This document shows, in pieces, positions 28,273 to 36,924 of a stretch of 64,000 bases of DNA. A program made the position numbers and the translations under genes. The DNA lies in NCBI RefSeq assembly GCF_003244315.1, contig NZ_QKWH01000014.1, positions 38,007 to 102,006 of the forward strand. The letters are read 5' to 3'. The notes beneath the pieces were generated by a model. That model saw only the letters and a list, made by a program, of their open reading frames with translations. It was not told the origin of the DNA and ran no database searches. Numbering within the stretch: the stretch's first letter is position 1; each line of letters starts with the position of its first letter. The stretch comes from Xylanimonas oleitrophica (lineage in GTDB: Bacteria; Actinomycetota; Actinomycetes; Actinomycetales; Cellulomonadaceae).

Positions 28273-29286
28273 TCACTGGTTCGAGAACGCCGTGTCGAAC
28301 GCCTGGTCGGGCAGCGGCCACAGCAGCTCGCGCACGCGCACCACCGCCTCGGCGGCCCCGTGCAACCGGTCCATCCCGGCGTCCTCCCACTCCACCGAGA
28401 TCGGCCCCCGGTACCCGATCGCCGCCAGCGCACGGAACGCGTCCGCCCACGGCACGTCCCCGCGGCCGGTCGAGACGAAGTCCCACCCCCGGCGCGGGTC
28501 GCCCCACGGCAGGTGCGAGCCGAGCCGCCCGGCCCGGCCGTTCGGCGCTCGCAGCCGGGTGTCCTTGCAGTCCACGTGGTAGATCCGGTCCTGGAAGTCC
28601 CAGACGAACCCCACCGGGTCCACGTCCTGCCACATCATGTGCGACGGGTCCCAGTTGAACCCGAAGGCCTCGCGGTGCTCGATCGCATCGAGGGTGCGCA
28701 CGCTCGTCCAGTAGTCGTAGGCGATCTCGCTCGGGTGCACCTCGTGCGCGAACCGCACGCCCTCGCCGTCGAACACGTCCAGGATGGGGTTCCACCGGGC
28801 GGCGAAGTCCTCGTACCCGGCGTCGATGACCGACGCCGGCACGGGCGGGAACTGGGCCACGTACGGCCAGATCTTCGAGCCCGTGAAGCCGACGACGACG
28901 TCGACGTCGAGCCTGCGGGCCACCCGCGCCGCCCGCTTCATGTCCTCGGCCGCCCGCCGGCGCACGCCCTCCGGGTCGCCGTCGCCCCACGTGGCGGGGC
29001 GCACGATCGCCTGGTGGCGGAAGTCGATCGGGTCGTCGCACACGGCCTGCCCGGTGAGGTGGTTCGAGATCGCCCACACGCCGAGCCCGTGCCGGTCCAG
29101 GACCTCCAGGCGCGAGCGCACGTACGCGTCGTCGACGTCCGCGCGCTCCAGATCGAGGTGGTCGCCGCTGGCGGCGATCTCGAGCCCGTCGTACCCCCAG
29201 GACGCGGCGAGCCGGGCCACCTCCTCGAACGGCAGGTCGGCCCACTGCCCGGTGAAGAGGGTGACGGGGTGGTTGCGGTCGGTCAT
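28273..29286 (-). CDS. TIM-barrel sugar phosphate isomerase/epimerase-like protein
   Basis: The 337-residue protein is an AP-endonuclease-2-like TIM barrel (xylose isomerase superfamily). Metal-ligand segments can be followed: GLEIAASGDH (glutamate), FAHEVHPSEIAYD, FGFNWDPSHMMW, HVDCKDT and SVEWEDAG. Members isomerise, epimerise or dehydrate keto-sugars. It overlaps the upstream Gfo/Idh gene (ATGA) and closes the sugar operon, so it very likely acts on the product of that dehydrogenase. Substrate unknown. Confidence 0.85.
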   Translation of the reverse strand: MTDRNHPVTLFTGQWADLPFEEVARLAASWGYDGLEIAASGDHLDLERADVDDAYVRSRLEVLDRHGLGVWAISNHLTGQAVCDDPIDFRHQAIVRPATWGDGDPEGVRRRAAEDMKRAARVARRLDVDVVVGFTGSKIWPYVAQFPPVPASVIDAGYEDFAARWNPILDVFDGEGVRFAHEVHPSEIAYDYWTSVRTLDAIEHREAFGFNWDPSHMMWQDVDPVGFVWDFQDRIYHVDCKDTRLRAPNGRAGRLGSHLPWGDPRRGWDFVSTGRGDVPWADAFRALAAIGYRGPISVEWEDAGMDRLHGAAEAVVRVRELLWPLPDQAFDTAFSNQ

Positions 29287-30374
29287 GGCGCTCCTTCGGA
29301 GTGGTCGACGGGCACCCAGGTGCCCGAGGCGGCCGCGCGCAGCACGGCGTCGGTCAGTCGGGCGGCGCGCAGCCCGTCGGCGAACCTCGGGAGGCCGTCG
29401 GGCTCCTCGCCCCGCACCCGGGCGTAGGTGTCGCGGGCGAACGCCTCGAACGCGTCGAGGTAGCCCATGGGGTGCCCGGCGGGCACGGTGGACAGACGGG
29501 CGGCGTCCGGCGACAGGCGTGCCGGGTCGCGGGCCAGCACCGTCGCGCCCTCGGGGCGGCCGAGCCACAGCTCGTCGGGGCGCTCCTGCTCGACCTGCAC
29601 CGCGCCGGCGGTGCCCGCGAGCTCGACGGTGAGGGCGTTCTTGCGCCCGGCACTGACCTGCGAGACCAGCAGGGTGCCGACGGCGCCGCCGCGGGTCTCG
29701 ACGACGACGGCCGCCGCGTCCTCCGTCAGCACCGGACGCCCGGCCCGCACCGGGTGCGCGCGGGCGATGGTGGCGGCCAGGCGTACCACCTGGTCGCCCG
29801 CGACGAACTCGAGCAGGTCGACCAGGTGCGAGCCGATGTCGGCGAACGCCCGCGAGGGGCCACCGGCCTCGGGGTCGACGCGCCAGTCGTCCGCACCGGC
29901 GTCGAGCATCCAGTCCTGCAGGTAGGTGCCCCGCACGGTCAGGAGCCTGCCCACGGCTCCGGCGGCCACCCGTGCGCGCGCCTCGCGGACCATCGGGTGG
30001 AACCGGTAGACGAACGGCACCGTGGCCGTCACCCCGGCCTCGTCCGCGGCGCGCACCAGCACGGCCGCCTCCCCGGCCGACGTGGCGAGCGGCTTCTCGC
30101 AGACCACGTGCGCGCCGGCCTCGATCGCCGCCAGGGCGTGGGCGGCGTGGACCGCGTTGGGGGAGCAGACGTGGACGACGTCGACCTGCCGGGCCAGGGC
30201 GACGACGTCGGGTGCCGTCTCGGGCACGCCGAGCGCCCGCGCGGCACGCTCGGCGCTCTCGCGGCTGGACGACGTCAGTGCGACGACGTGGGCGCCCGCG
30301 GCCCGTGCGGCGTGGGCGTGGGTGCGGGCCATGAACCCGCCCCCGACGATGCCGACGCGCAGCGGCCAGCTCAC
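29283..30374 (-). CDS. Gfo/Idh/MocA-family sugar dehydrogenase
   Basis: The 363-residue protein has the Rossmann motif GIVGGGFMARTHAHA at residues 8-22, CEKPLATS at about 92-99 with the catalytic lysine, and GTYLQDW and FADIGSHLVDL in the C-terminal domain, whose histidine is catalytic. Family members oxidise a hydroxyl of inositols, anhydrosugars or glycosides with NAD(P). The GTYLQDW element is shared, as I recall, with levoglucosan-type dehydrogenases; that link is only suggestive. GTG start overlaps the permease stop and the stop overlaps the isomerase start. Confidence 0.88.
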   Translation of the reverse strand: MSWPLRVGIVGGGFMARTHAHAARAAGAHVVALTSSSRESAERAARALGVPETAPDVVALARQVDVVHVCSPNAVHAAHALAAIEAGAHVVCEKPLATSAGEAAVLVRAADEAGVTATVPFVYRFHPMVREARARVAAGAVGRLLTVRGTYLQDWMLDAGADDWRVDPEAGGPSRAFADIGSHLVDLLEFVAGDQVVRLAATIARAHPVRAGRPVLTEDAAAVVVETRGGAVGTLLVSQVSAGRKNALTVELAGTAGAVQVEQERPDELWLGRPEGATVLARDPARLSPDAARLSTVPAGHPMGYLDAFEAFARDTYARVRGEEPDGLPRFADGLRAARLTDAVLRAAASGTWVPVDHSEGAP

Positions 30375-31210
30375 TTGACCGCCCCAGAGGCGAGGCCGGT
30401 GATGAGGTGGCGCTGGACCAGCATGAAGCCCAGCAGCACCGGGAGGGACACCACCACGGAGGCCGCCATGAGCTGGTTCCAGTACACGTCCTGCTGGGAG
30501 GCGTAGGAGCGGAGGCCGATCGACAGGGTCCGGGTGTCCCGGTTGGTCAGCACGCTGGCGAACAGCACCTCGCCCCACGCCGTGATGAAGCAGTAGACCG
30601 CCACGGCCACGATGCCCGGGCGCGCCACCGGGATCACCACGCGCACGAGCGCGCCGAGCCGGCTGGTGCCGTCGATCATCGCGGCCTCCTCCAGCTCCCG
30701 CGGAATCGAGGCGAAGAAGCCGGAGAGCATCCAGATCGAGAACGGCAGCGAGAACGTCAGGTAGGTGATGATCAGCCCCAGGTAGGTGCCGTTGAGCTGG
30801 AGGCCGACCGTGCGCTGGATCTGCGTGTAGATGAGGAACAGGGGCAGCAGGAACAGGATGCCGGGGAACATCTGCGTGGACAGCACCACGAGGCTGAAGG
30901 GCCGTGCTCCCCGGAAGGAGAGCCGGGCCAGGGCGTACCCGGCCATGACGGCCAGCAGCACCGAGAGCACCGTGGCGCACGTGGTCACGACGAGGCTGTT
31001 CACGAAGTAGCGGGCGAGCGGCACCGTCGACCAGATCTGGACGTACGGCTCGAGGGTCACCGTGGAGGGGAACCACGTGAACAGGCCTCGCACGTCCGCG
31101 AGCGGCTTCACCGAGGTCACGAGGATGACGTACAGCGGCAGGAGCACGATCAGGCTCAGCACCGTCAGGCCCACGGCCCGCAGCACCTTGAAGCCGGGCG
31201 TCTCAATCAT
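30371..31210 (-). CDS. Carbohydrate ABC transporter permease (MalG/UgpE type)
   Basis: The 279-residue inner-membrane permease has about six transmembrane segments (first near residues 12-32) and the cytoplasmic EAA loop EEAAMIDGTSRLGALVRVVIP near residue 190, where the ATPase docks. This is the CUT1-type second permease. It overlaps the first permease by eight bases. No ATPase gene lies in the operon, so a shared MsmK-like ATPase encoded elsewhere must energise it. Confidence 0.93.
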   Translation of the reverse strand: MIETPGFKVLRAVGLTVLSLIVLLPLYVILVTSVKPLADVRGLFTWFPSTVTLEPYVQIWSTVPLARYFVNSLVVTTCATVLSVLLAVMAGYALARLSFRGARPFSLVVLSTQMFPGILFLLPLFLIYTQIQRTVGLQLNGTYLGLIITYLTFSLPFSIWMLSGFFASIPRELEEAAMIDGTSRLGALVRVVIPVARPGIVAVAVYCFITAWGEVLFASVLTNRDTRTLSIGLRSYASQQDVYWNQLMAASVVVSLPVLLGFMLVQRHLITGLASGAVK

Positions 31211-32192
31211 CGACGGACCTCCCCTGGGGCAGCACCAGGCGCACGTACAGCACCGAGGCGAGCAGCAGCACGCACAGGAGCAGCACGCTCATCGCCCCGC
31301 CGACGCCGAAGTTCCAGTTGTTGAAGGACTGCTGGTAGATCAGCGGGGAGACGAGCGTGGCCTCCGGCGGGGACGCCGGCCCGAACAGCACGTACGGCAC
31401 GTTGAACTGGTTGAAGATCCACAGCGAGAGGATGAGGAGCAGCACGGCGTTGGCCGGGCGCACCATCGGCAGGGTGATCCGGGTGAACTGCCGCCACAGG
31501 CTGGCGCCGTCGATGGCGGCGGCCTCGTAGACGCTGTCGGGGATGTTCTGCAGCGCGGCCAGCAGCATCAGGAACGCGAACGGCCAGAACTGCCACGCGG
31601 TGACCACCACGGTGACCCAGAACGCGTTGCCGCCCAGCAGCCAGAAGGGGCGGTGGTCGAGCACGCCCAGGTCGTCCACCAGGATCCGGTTGATCACGCC
31701 GTCGCGCTGGTTGAACATGAACGCCCAGGCGATGGTGCCGACGTAGCTGGGCAGCGCGTACGGCACCAGGAACAGGGTGCGCAGCACGCCCCGCCCCTTG
31801 AACCTCGAGGTCAGGAGCACCGCGCCGAGCATGCCCAGGCTCCAGGAGAGAGCCACCACGATGACGGTGAACAGCGCGGTGCGCCCGAGGGCGGCGTAGA
31901 GCTGGGAGCCGATCGGCCCGGACGGGTCGAGCCCGGTGGCGAAGTTGCGCAGGCCCACGAACGGCGCCTGCACCCACCGGGCGATGTTGAGCTGGGTCAG
32001 CCCCAGGAACGCGATCCAGACGCCCAGCAGCATCGGGACGATGTGGACCAGCACCTCCATGACGCCCGCGGGGGCGACGAGGGCGTAGGGGAGGAGAGAA
32101 CGGCGCCGGCGCCGTGCCGGCCGTGCCGGGGCGGGGCGCCCGGCGGCGGGGCCGGTGCCCGGTGCCCGCGGTGGTGCGGTGTGCGCTGTCAT
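31203..32192 (-). CDS. Carbohydrate ABC transporter permease (MalF/UgpA type)
   Basis: The 329-residue permease has a basic proline-rich N-terminal tail (1-32), six or so transmembrane helices starting LLPYALVAPAGVMEVL, and the EAA motif YEAAAIDGASLWRQFTRITLPM near residue 230. It pairs with the downstream permease to form the CUT1 channel. The gene is preceded by the strong hairpin at 32220-32248, which may lower its expression relative to the binding protein gene. Confidence 0.93.
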   Translation of the reverse strand: MTAHTAPPRAPGTGPAAGRPAPARPARRRRRSLLPYALVAPAGVMEVLVHIVPMLLGVWIAFLGLTQLNIARWVQAPFVGLRNFATGLDPSGPIGSQLYAALGRTALFTVIVVALSWSLGMLGAVLLTSRFKGRGVLRTLFLVPYALPSYVGTIAWAFMFNQRDGVINRILVDDLGVLDHRPFWLLGGNAFWVTVVVTAWQFWPFAFLMLLAALQNIPDSVYEAAAIDGASLWRQFTRITLPMVRPANAVLLLILSLWIFNQFNVPYVLFGPASPPEATLVSPLIYQQSFNNWNFGVGGAMSVLLLCVLLLASVLYVRLVLPQGRSVDD

Positions 32193-32219
32193 GGTCGTCC
32201 CTTCGGTGGACCGGGGAGC

Positions 32220-32248
32220 GGGCGCCGCGGCCCGCGGCCGCGGCGCCC
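32220..32248 (-). terminator. 29-nt perfect hairpin between binding protein and permease genes
   Basis: Arms at 32220-32231 (GGGCGCCGCGGC) and 32237-32248 are perfect complements around a five-base loop. It starts seven bases after the binding-protein stop codon and is inside the operon. Hairpins in this place, for example in malE-malF, protect the binding-protein mRNA or cause partial termination, giving excess binding protein over permeases. The effect here is inferred. Confidence 0.6.
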
Positions 32249-32255
32249 GTGCGCC

Positions 32256-33587
32256 TCAGGAGATGGCGCCCATCTGGGACTGCGCCGCCTCGAGCGCGGC
32301 GCGCACGTCGTCCTCCGTGACCGTCTGCCCCTGCGCGATGCGCCCGAACAGGTCCTTGATGGCCGTGCCCACGAGGGTCTCCATCTGCCCCTCGGTGGGG
32401 AACAGCGGCATCGGCTGGGCGTGGTTGGCGAGGATGTCCTGCTTGAGCCGCGTCTCCTCGCCCTCGAACGCCGGGTCGTCGTAGGCGGCGGTCACCACGG
32501 GCAGCGCGGTGAAGCGGGCGTTGAGGAACCGCTGCTCCTCGTCGCTGGTGAGGTGGGCGACGAAGTCGATCGCCGCCTCCTGGTCGTCGGAGCTCTCGAG
32601 CACCGAGACGTTGATGCCGGCCACGTGGCTCTGGGTGCCCTCCAGCCCGGTGGCGTCGGCCGTCATCATCGGCACGGGGGCGGCCGCGTAGTCCTCCATG
32701 CCGCGTGCCGCGAGCGTCTTGGACGGCGCCTGGTCGAAGAACATGGCGGTGTTCCCCTGCGCGAAGTCCTCGACCATCTCCGTGCCGCTGGTCAGCTCGG
32801 CGTTGGACGGGCTGACCACGCCCTCGGACCCCATGAGCTGGACCCACTGGTTCACGCCGGCCACCACGCCGGGGTCGGTGAACGTGGGCTCGCCGTCCTC
32901 GTCGTACAGGGAGCCGCCGTTCTGGAGCCCGCGGATGAAAGCCTGGTGGACGTTGTTGGTGTAGCTGGACCCGGCGAGGCCCACGCCCCACTGGTCGATC
33001 TGGCCGTCACCGTCGGTGTCCTGGGTCAGCGTCTCGGCGGCCTCGAGGAACTCGTCCCAGGTGGCCGGCGGCTCGGTGATGCCGGCCGCCTCGAACATCG
33101 CCGTGTTGTAGTACATCGAGTAGGCGAGGCCGTACAGCGGCACCGACGTCGGTGCCTGCCCGGCCGCGCCGCCGGTGGCCCAGCTCGAGGCGACGAACCG
33201 GTCCTCGCCGCCGATCGCCTCGAGCGCCTCGCCCTCCCAGGGCAGGAACGCCCCGCTAGACTGGAGGGTGACGGCCCAGGTGTTGCCGATGTTGAGCACG
33301 TCCGGCCCCTCGCCGCTGGAGATGGCGGTCAGGATGCGGTTGTAGAGGTCGGTCCAGGGGATCACCTCCAGCTCGACCTCGATCCCGGTCTCCTCGGTGA
33401 ACCGCTGGATGGACTCGCCCAGGACCTCCTCGTCCTGGCTGATCGACGTGCCTTGGTTGCTGGCCCAGTAGGTGATGGTCCTGCCCCCGGCGGAGTCGCC
33501 GGCGGCACCGCCGGAGCAGCCGGCGGCGCCGGCTGCGGTCAGGGTCGTGGCGGCCAGCGCGGCCGCCCACCTCGTCGTGGTCTTCAT
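32256..33587 (-). CDS. Extracellular sugar-binding lipoprotein (ABC transporter)
   Basis: The 443-residue protein is a CUT1 solute-binding protein anchored as a lipoprotein. Its signal peptide has basic N-terminus (MKTTTRWAAA), hydrophobic core and lipobox with C24 (AAGCSGG). The mature part has the binding-protein family pattern TITYWASNQG, EVELEVIPWTDLYNRI and PDVLNIGNTWA. It captures the substrate for the two downstream permeases. A DTDGDGQIDQWG segment resembles a calcium-binding loop, found in some members. The ATG has GAGGAG 7-8 bases upstream. Confidence 0.93.
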   Translation of the reverse strand: MKTTTRWAAALAATTLTAAGAAGCSGGAAGDSAGGRTITYWASNQGTSISQDEEVLGESIQRFTEETGIEVELEVIPWTDLYNRILTAISSGEGPDVLNIGNTWAVTLQSSGAFLPWEGEALEAIGGEDRFVASSWATGGAAGQAPTSVPLYGLAYSMYYNTAMFEAAGITEPPATWDEFLEAAETLTQDTDGDGQIDQWGVGLAGSSYTNNVHQAFIRGLQNGGSLYDEDGEPTFTDPGVVAGVNQWVQLMGSEGVVSPSNAELTSGTEMVEDFAQGNTAMFFDQAPSKTLAARGMEDYAAAPVPMMTADATGLEGTQSHVAGINVSVLESSDDQEAAIDFVAHLTSDEEQRFLNARFTALPVVTAAYDDPAFEGEETRLKQDILANHAQPMPLFPTEGQMETLVGTAIKDLFGRIAQGQTVTEDDVRAALEAAQSQMGAIS

Positions 33588-33688
33588 GGCCGAACTCCTC
33601 GTGTCTCGTCGTCGAGCCGCCCTCGGCGAGGGCGTGGGTGGAGGAACCGCGGCCCGGGCCGTGGCGACCCGGGAGAAGGGAGGGACGC

Positions 33689-34795
33689 TCAGAGGGTGCG
33701 GGCCGAGGGGTCCCAGCCCGGGTCGAGCAGCTCCGCCGGGGTGAAGCCGCTCGTGACGTCGACGCCGCGGCCGGTCTCGGCGGCCTGCGCGACGGCCGTC
33801 ATGACGTCCAGGACGTGGAGGCCGAGCTCGCCGGCGGCACGCTCGGTCGTGCCGGCGCGCAGGGCGCGGGCCAGGTCGAGCACTCCGGTGCCCCGGGTGA
33901 AGCGGGACCCGGTGGCAGGGACGACGACGGGCTCGGCCTCGCCGGTCCACAGGTGGGTGTCGCCGTCGAAGGTGTTCGGGTCGGGGAGCACGGCGGTGCC
34001 GGTGGTGCCGGCCACCTCGACGAACCCCGCCCGGCGCAGCGCCGAGTCGAAGCTGAAGACGCTCTGGGCGCTTGCCCCGCCGTCGAACTCCAGCAGGGCA
34101 CCGACGTGCGTGGGGACCTCGACGGGGAACTCGGTGCCTGCCCGGGGCCCGCTGCCGATCACCCGGGTGGCGCGGGCCCGGGACGCCGTGGCCGCGACGC
34201 GGCGCACCGGGCCGAAGACCTGCACGAGCGCCGTCAGGTAGTACGGGCCGACGTCGAACAGCGGGCCGCCACCCCGGGCGAACAGGAACTCGGGGGAGGG
34301 ATGCCACGACTCCGGGCCGGGCACCTGGAAGAGCGTGAGAGCGGTGAGCGGGGTGCCGATGGCGCCGCCGCGGATCTCCCGCAGCGCCGTCTGGAGCCCG
34401 GCACCGAGGAACGTGTCGGGGGCGACCGCCACACGCACCCCTGCCTGCTCGGCGGCCTTGGCCACCGTGCGGGCGCTGTCGACGTCGAGCGCGTACGGCT
34501 TCTCGCCCCAGACGTGCTTGCCCGCCTCCACGGCCCGCAGGGTCACCTCGGCGTGGGCCGCGGGCACGGTGAGGTTGACGACGATCTCCACCTCGTCGAG
34601 CGCGAGCAGATCGTCCAGGGTGCCGGAGGCCGGGACGCCCCACCGTGCCGCCTGCGTGGCGGCACGCGCCGTGTCCAGGTCGGCGACGCACAGGACGCGC
34701 AGGTCGGGGAACGCCGTGAGGTTGCCGAGGTACTGGTCGCTGATGGTGCCCGCCCCGACGACCCCGACACCGACGGGGCCGGTGCCGGCGCTCAT
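33689..34795 (-). CDS. Gfo/Idh/MocA-family sugar dehydrogenase
   Basis: This 368-residue oxidoreductase is the second of its family in the operon. It has VGVVGAGTISDQYLGNL near residue 9, GEKPYALDV with the catalytic lysine near residue 96, and GGPLFDVGPYYLTALVQVFG, in which the usual GSHxVD histidine is replaced by a tyrosine pair (GPYY), a known variant. It overlaps the upstream isomerase by ATGA. Two dehydrogenase-isomerase pairs at each end of one operon suggest successive oxidation and rearrangement of the imported sugar. Substrate unknown. Confidence 0.87.
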   Translation of the reverse strand: MSAGTGPVGVGVVGAGTISDQYLGNLTAFPDLRVLCVADLDTARAATQAARWGVPASGTLDDLLALDEVEIVVNLTVPAAHAEVTLRAVEAGKHVWGEKPYALDVDSARTVAKAAEQAGVRVAVAPDTFLGAGLQTALREIRGGAIGTPLTALTLFQVPGPESWHPSPEFLFARGGGPLFDVGPYYLTALVQVFGPVRRVAATASRARATRVIGSGPRAGTEFPVEVPTHVGALLEFDGGASAQSVFSFDSALRRAGFVEVAGTTGTAVLPDPNTFDGDTHLWTGEAEPVVVPATGSRFTRGTGVLDLARALRAGTTERAAGELGLHVLDVMTAVAQAAETGRGVDVTSGFTPAELLDPGWDPSARTL

Positions 34796-35532
34796 GCCCG
34801 TGCCCCGGCGAGGTAGGCGAAGCTGTCGCGGACCGCCTCCCAGACGTCGCCGGCGAAGTCGTCGAGCTCGACCACCGGCAGTGCCTGGGGCGCCGCGGCA
34901 AGGATCTCGGGCACGGGCAGGCTCCCGGCCCCGACGGCGACCTGCTCGGTGTCGACCGTGCTGCGGGGCCCGTCCTTGACGTGGAGGAGCTGGACCCGTT
35001 CTCCCAGCCGGTGCAGCAGGTCGGGGGCGGGCTCGCCTCCCACCTCGGCCCAGTAGGTGTCGACCTCGAGCACGACCTCGTCGGGGAGGGCGCCGGCCAG
35101 GACCTCGAGGGCGCTGACCCCGTCGACCCGGTTCTCGAGCTCGAACGCGTGGTTGTGGTAGCCGACGAGCAGCCCGTGGTCGGCGGCCTGCTCGGCGACG
35201 TGCGCGAGGTCCGCCGCGACGGCCTCGACGTCGGCGCGGGTGGTCCAGCGCTCGCGGGGGACGTGCGGGTCGATGACGGTGCCGACCCCGAGGCGGCGGG
35301 CCGCCCGGAAGACGGGGCCGAGGTCCTGGCCCACGAGGCGGACGTGCGCGCTGGGCGCCGTGAGGCCGTGGGCGGGCAGGTGCTCGGCGTACTCGTCGGC
35401 GCGCTGGACGAACGCGTACGGCTCGACCTGGCGGAAGCCGATCTCGGCGAGCCGGGCGAGCGTGCCCGGAAGGTCGGCCGCGACGTGGTCACGGACGGTG
35501 TAGAGCTGGACGGACAGCGGGGACGTGCTCAC
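34792..35532 (-). CDS. TIM-barrel sugar phosphate isomerase/epimerase-like protein
   Basis: The 246-residue protein is a small AP-endonuclease-2 family TIM barrel: SVQLYTVRD at the start, FRQVEPYAF (glutamate ligand), VGYHNHAFELE (histidine and glutamate), VVLEVDTYWAEVGG and QLLHVKDGP, with VVELDDF at the end. It is the first gene of the minus-strand sugar operon and probably acts with the dehydrogenase behind it. The GTG at 35532 has an AGGAG site six bases upstream, which decides the start. Confidence 0.88.
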   Translation of the reverse strand: MSTSPLSVQLYTVRDHVAADLPGTLARLAEIGFRQVEPYAFVQRADEYAEHLPAHGLTAPSAHVRLVGQDLGPVFRAARRLGVGTVIDPHVPRERWTTRADVEAVAADLAHVAEQAADHGLLVGYHNHAFELENRVDGVSALEVLAGALPDEVVLEVDTYWAEVGGEPAPDLLHRLGERVQLLHVKDGPRSTVDTEQVAVGAGSLPVPEILAAAPQALPVVELDDFAGDVWEAVRDSFAYLAGARA

Positions 35533-35714
35533 GGCTACTCCTCGTCGAGCGGGCTGCGGCAGTGCTGCGTGGTGCAGGTGTTGTGCTGCGTCGTGCGGCT
35601 GCCTCGTCCTTGAGGCACCGGGCGGCGACCTCCACGCTAGGGGGACTTTCGTCGATAGGCAAGCAAAAGATGCTGGCTCGGCGCCAAACTTCCGGCCCTG
35701 GTTGAATCGATGCC
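35533..35714. promoter_or_regulatory. Divergent control region of the sugar operon and ROK gene
   Basis: These 182 bases separate the sugar operon from its divergent regulator. A pair of half-sites, CTTTCG and CAAAAG, lies around 35643-35669 in inverted orientation with one mismatch, in the only AT-rich part of the region; it is the best candidate for the ROK operator. CTTGAGGC and repeated GTGCTGCG-like tracts occur nearer the isomerase gene. No clear -35/-10 pair is evident. Confidence 0.4.
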
Positions 35715-36911
35715 ATGACGGCGCTGGTGGCGGGTGCGGGCGGGACAGGAGCGGGCGAGATCTTCCAGCTGCTGCGGGACGGGCGGCCACGCACCCGCGC
35801 CGAGCTCGCACAGCTGACCGGCCTGGCTCGCTCCACGATCGGGGCGCGGATCGACGCGCTCGCAGACGTCGGCCTCGTCGGCGCCGTCGCGGACGGCGTC
35901 TCCACCGGAGGGCGGCCGCCGCGACGCGTGGCCCTGCTGCCCGAGGCCCGTCTCGTGCTGGCCGTCGACGTGGGTGCCAGCCACGTGCGGCTCGCGCTCA
36001 CCGACCTCCTCGGCCGGGTGCTGCGCACCCGCGGCGAGGCCGTCGACGTCGCCACCGGGCCGCAGCACGTGCTGGGTCGCGTGCTCGACGTCGCGACGGC
36101 TCTCCTCGAGGACGCGGGCCGCAGCCCGCGGCACGTCCTGGCCGTGGGCGTCGGCCTGCCCGGGCCGGTCCACTTCGAGACGGGCCGTCCGTCGAGGCCG
36201 CCGATCATGCCGGGCTGGGACGGGTTCGACGTCCCGGGCTGGTTCCGCGAGCACCTCGCCGCGCCCGTGCTCGTGGACAACGACGTCAACATCATGGCGC
36301 TGGGCGAGCACAGCACCCTGGAGGAGCCCGTCGAGCACTTCCTCTTCGTCAAGGTCGCCACGGGCGTCGGCGCCGGCATCATCTCCGGCGGCCTGCTGCA
36401 GCGGGGCGCGCAGGGCATCGCGGGCGACATCGGGCACGTGCGCGTCACCCGCGGCGAGGGCGTGCTGTGCCAGTGCGGCAACGAGGGCTGCCTCGAGGCC
36501 CTCGCCTCCGGCCCGGCCGTCGCCGCAGCCCTGCGGCGCCAGGGGATCGACGCGCGCACCGCGGGCGACGTCGTCGCGCTGGTCGACGCGGGCGACCTCG
36601 CCGCCGTCCAAGCGGTGCGCCAGGCCGGACGCGACCTGGGTGAGGTGCTCGCCGCGAGCATCAGCTTCCTCAACCCGTCGGTCATCGCGATCGGGGGCCG
36701 CATGGCCGCCGCCGGCGAGCACCTGCTCGCCGGCGTCCGTGAGGTGGTCTACCAGCGCGCCGTCCCGCTGGCGACGCAGCACCTGCAGATCGTGACCTCG
36801 CGGGCGACCGACCGTGCCGCCCTGCTCGGCGCCGGCATGCTCGCGATCCAGCACGTGCTCTCGCCCGCCGGGGTCGAGGCCCTGGCCGCCGGGGCGAGGA
36901 CGCCCGGCTGA
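35715..36911 (+). CDS. ROK-family transcriptional regulator (NagC/XylR type)
   Basis: The 398-residue protein combines an N-terminal winged helix (RTRAELAQLTGLARSTIGARIDALADVGLV, about 27-56) with a C-terminal ROK sugar-binding domain: VLAVDVGASHVRLALTD, VDNDVNIMALGE and the zinc-binding CQCGNEGCLE. Such proteins bind operator DNA and leave it when the sugar or sugar phosphate binds. Divergent placement makes it the likely regulator of the sugar operon. The ATG start follows a GAATCG/AATCGAT segment without a ribosome binding site. Confidence 0.92.
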   Translation: MTALVAGAGGTGAGEIFQLLRDGRPRTRAELAQLTGLARSTIGARIDALADVGLVGAVADGVSTGGRPPRRVALLPEARLVLAVDVGASHVRLALTDLLGRVLRTRGEAVDVATGPQHVLGRVLDVATALLEDAGRSPRHVLAVGVGLPGPVHFETGRPSRPPIMPGWDGFDVPGWFREHLAAPVLVDNDVNIMALGEHSTLEEPVEHFLFVKVATGVGAGIISGGLLQRGAQGIAGDIGHVRVTRGEGVLCQCGNEGCLEALASGPAVAAALRRQGIDARTAGDVVALVDAGDLAAVQAVRQAGRDLGEVLAASISFLNPSVIAIGGRMAAAGEHLLAGVREVVYQRAVPLATQHLQIVTSRATDRAALLGAGMLAIQHVLSPAGVEALAAGARTPG

Positions 36912-36924
36912 GCCGTGCCGGCGC

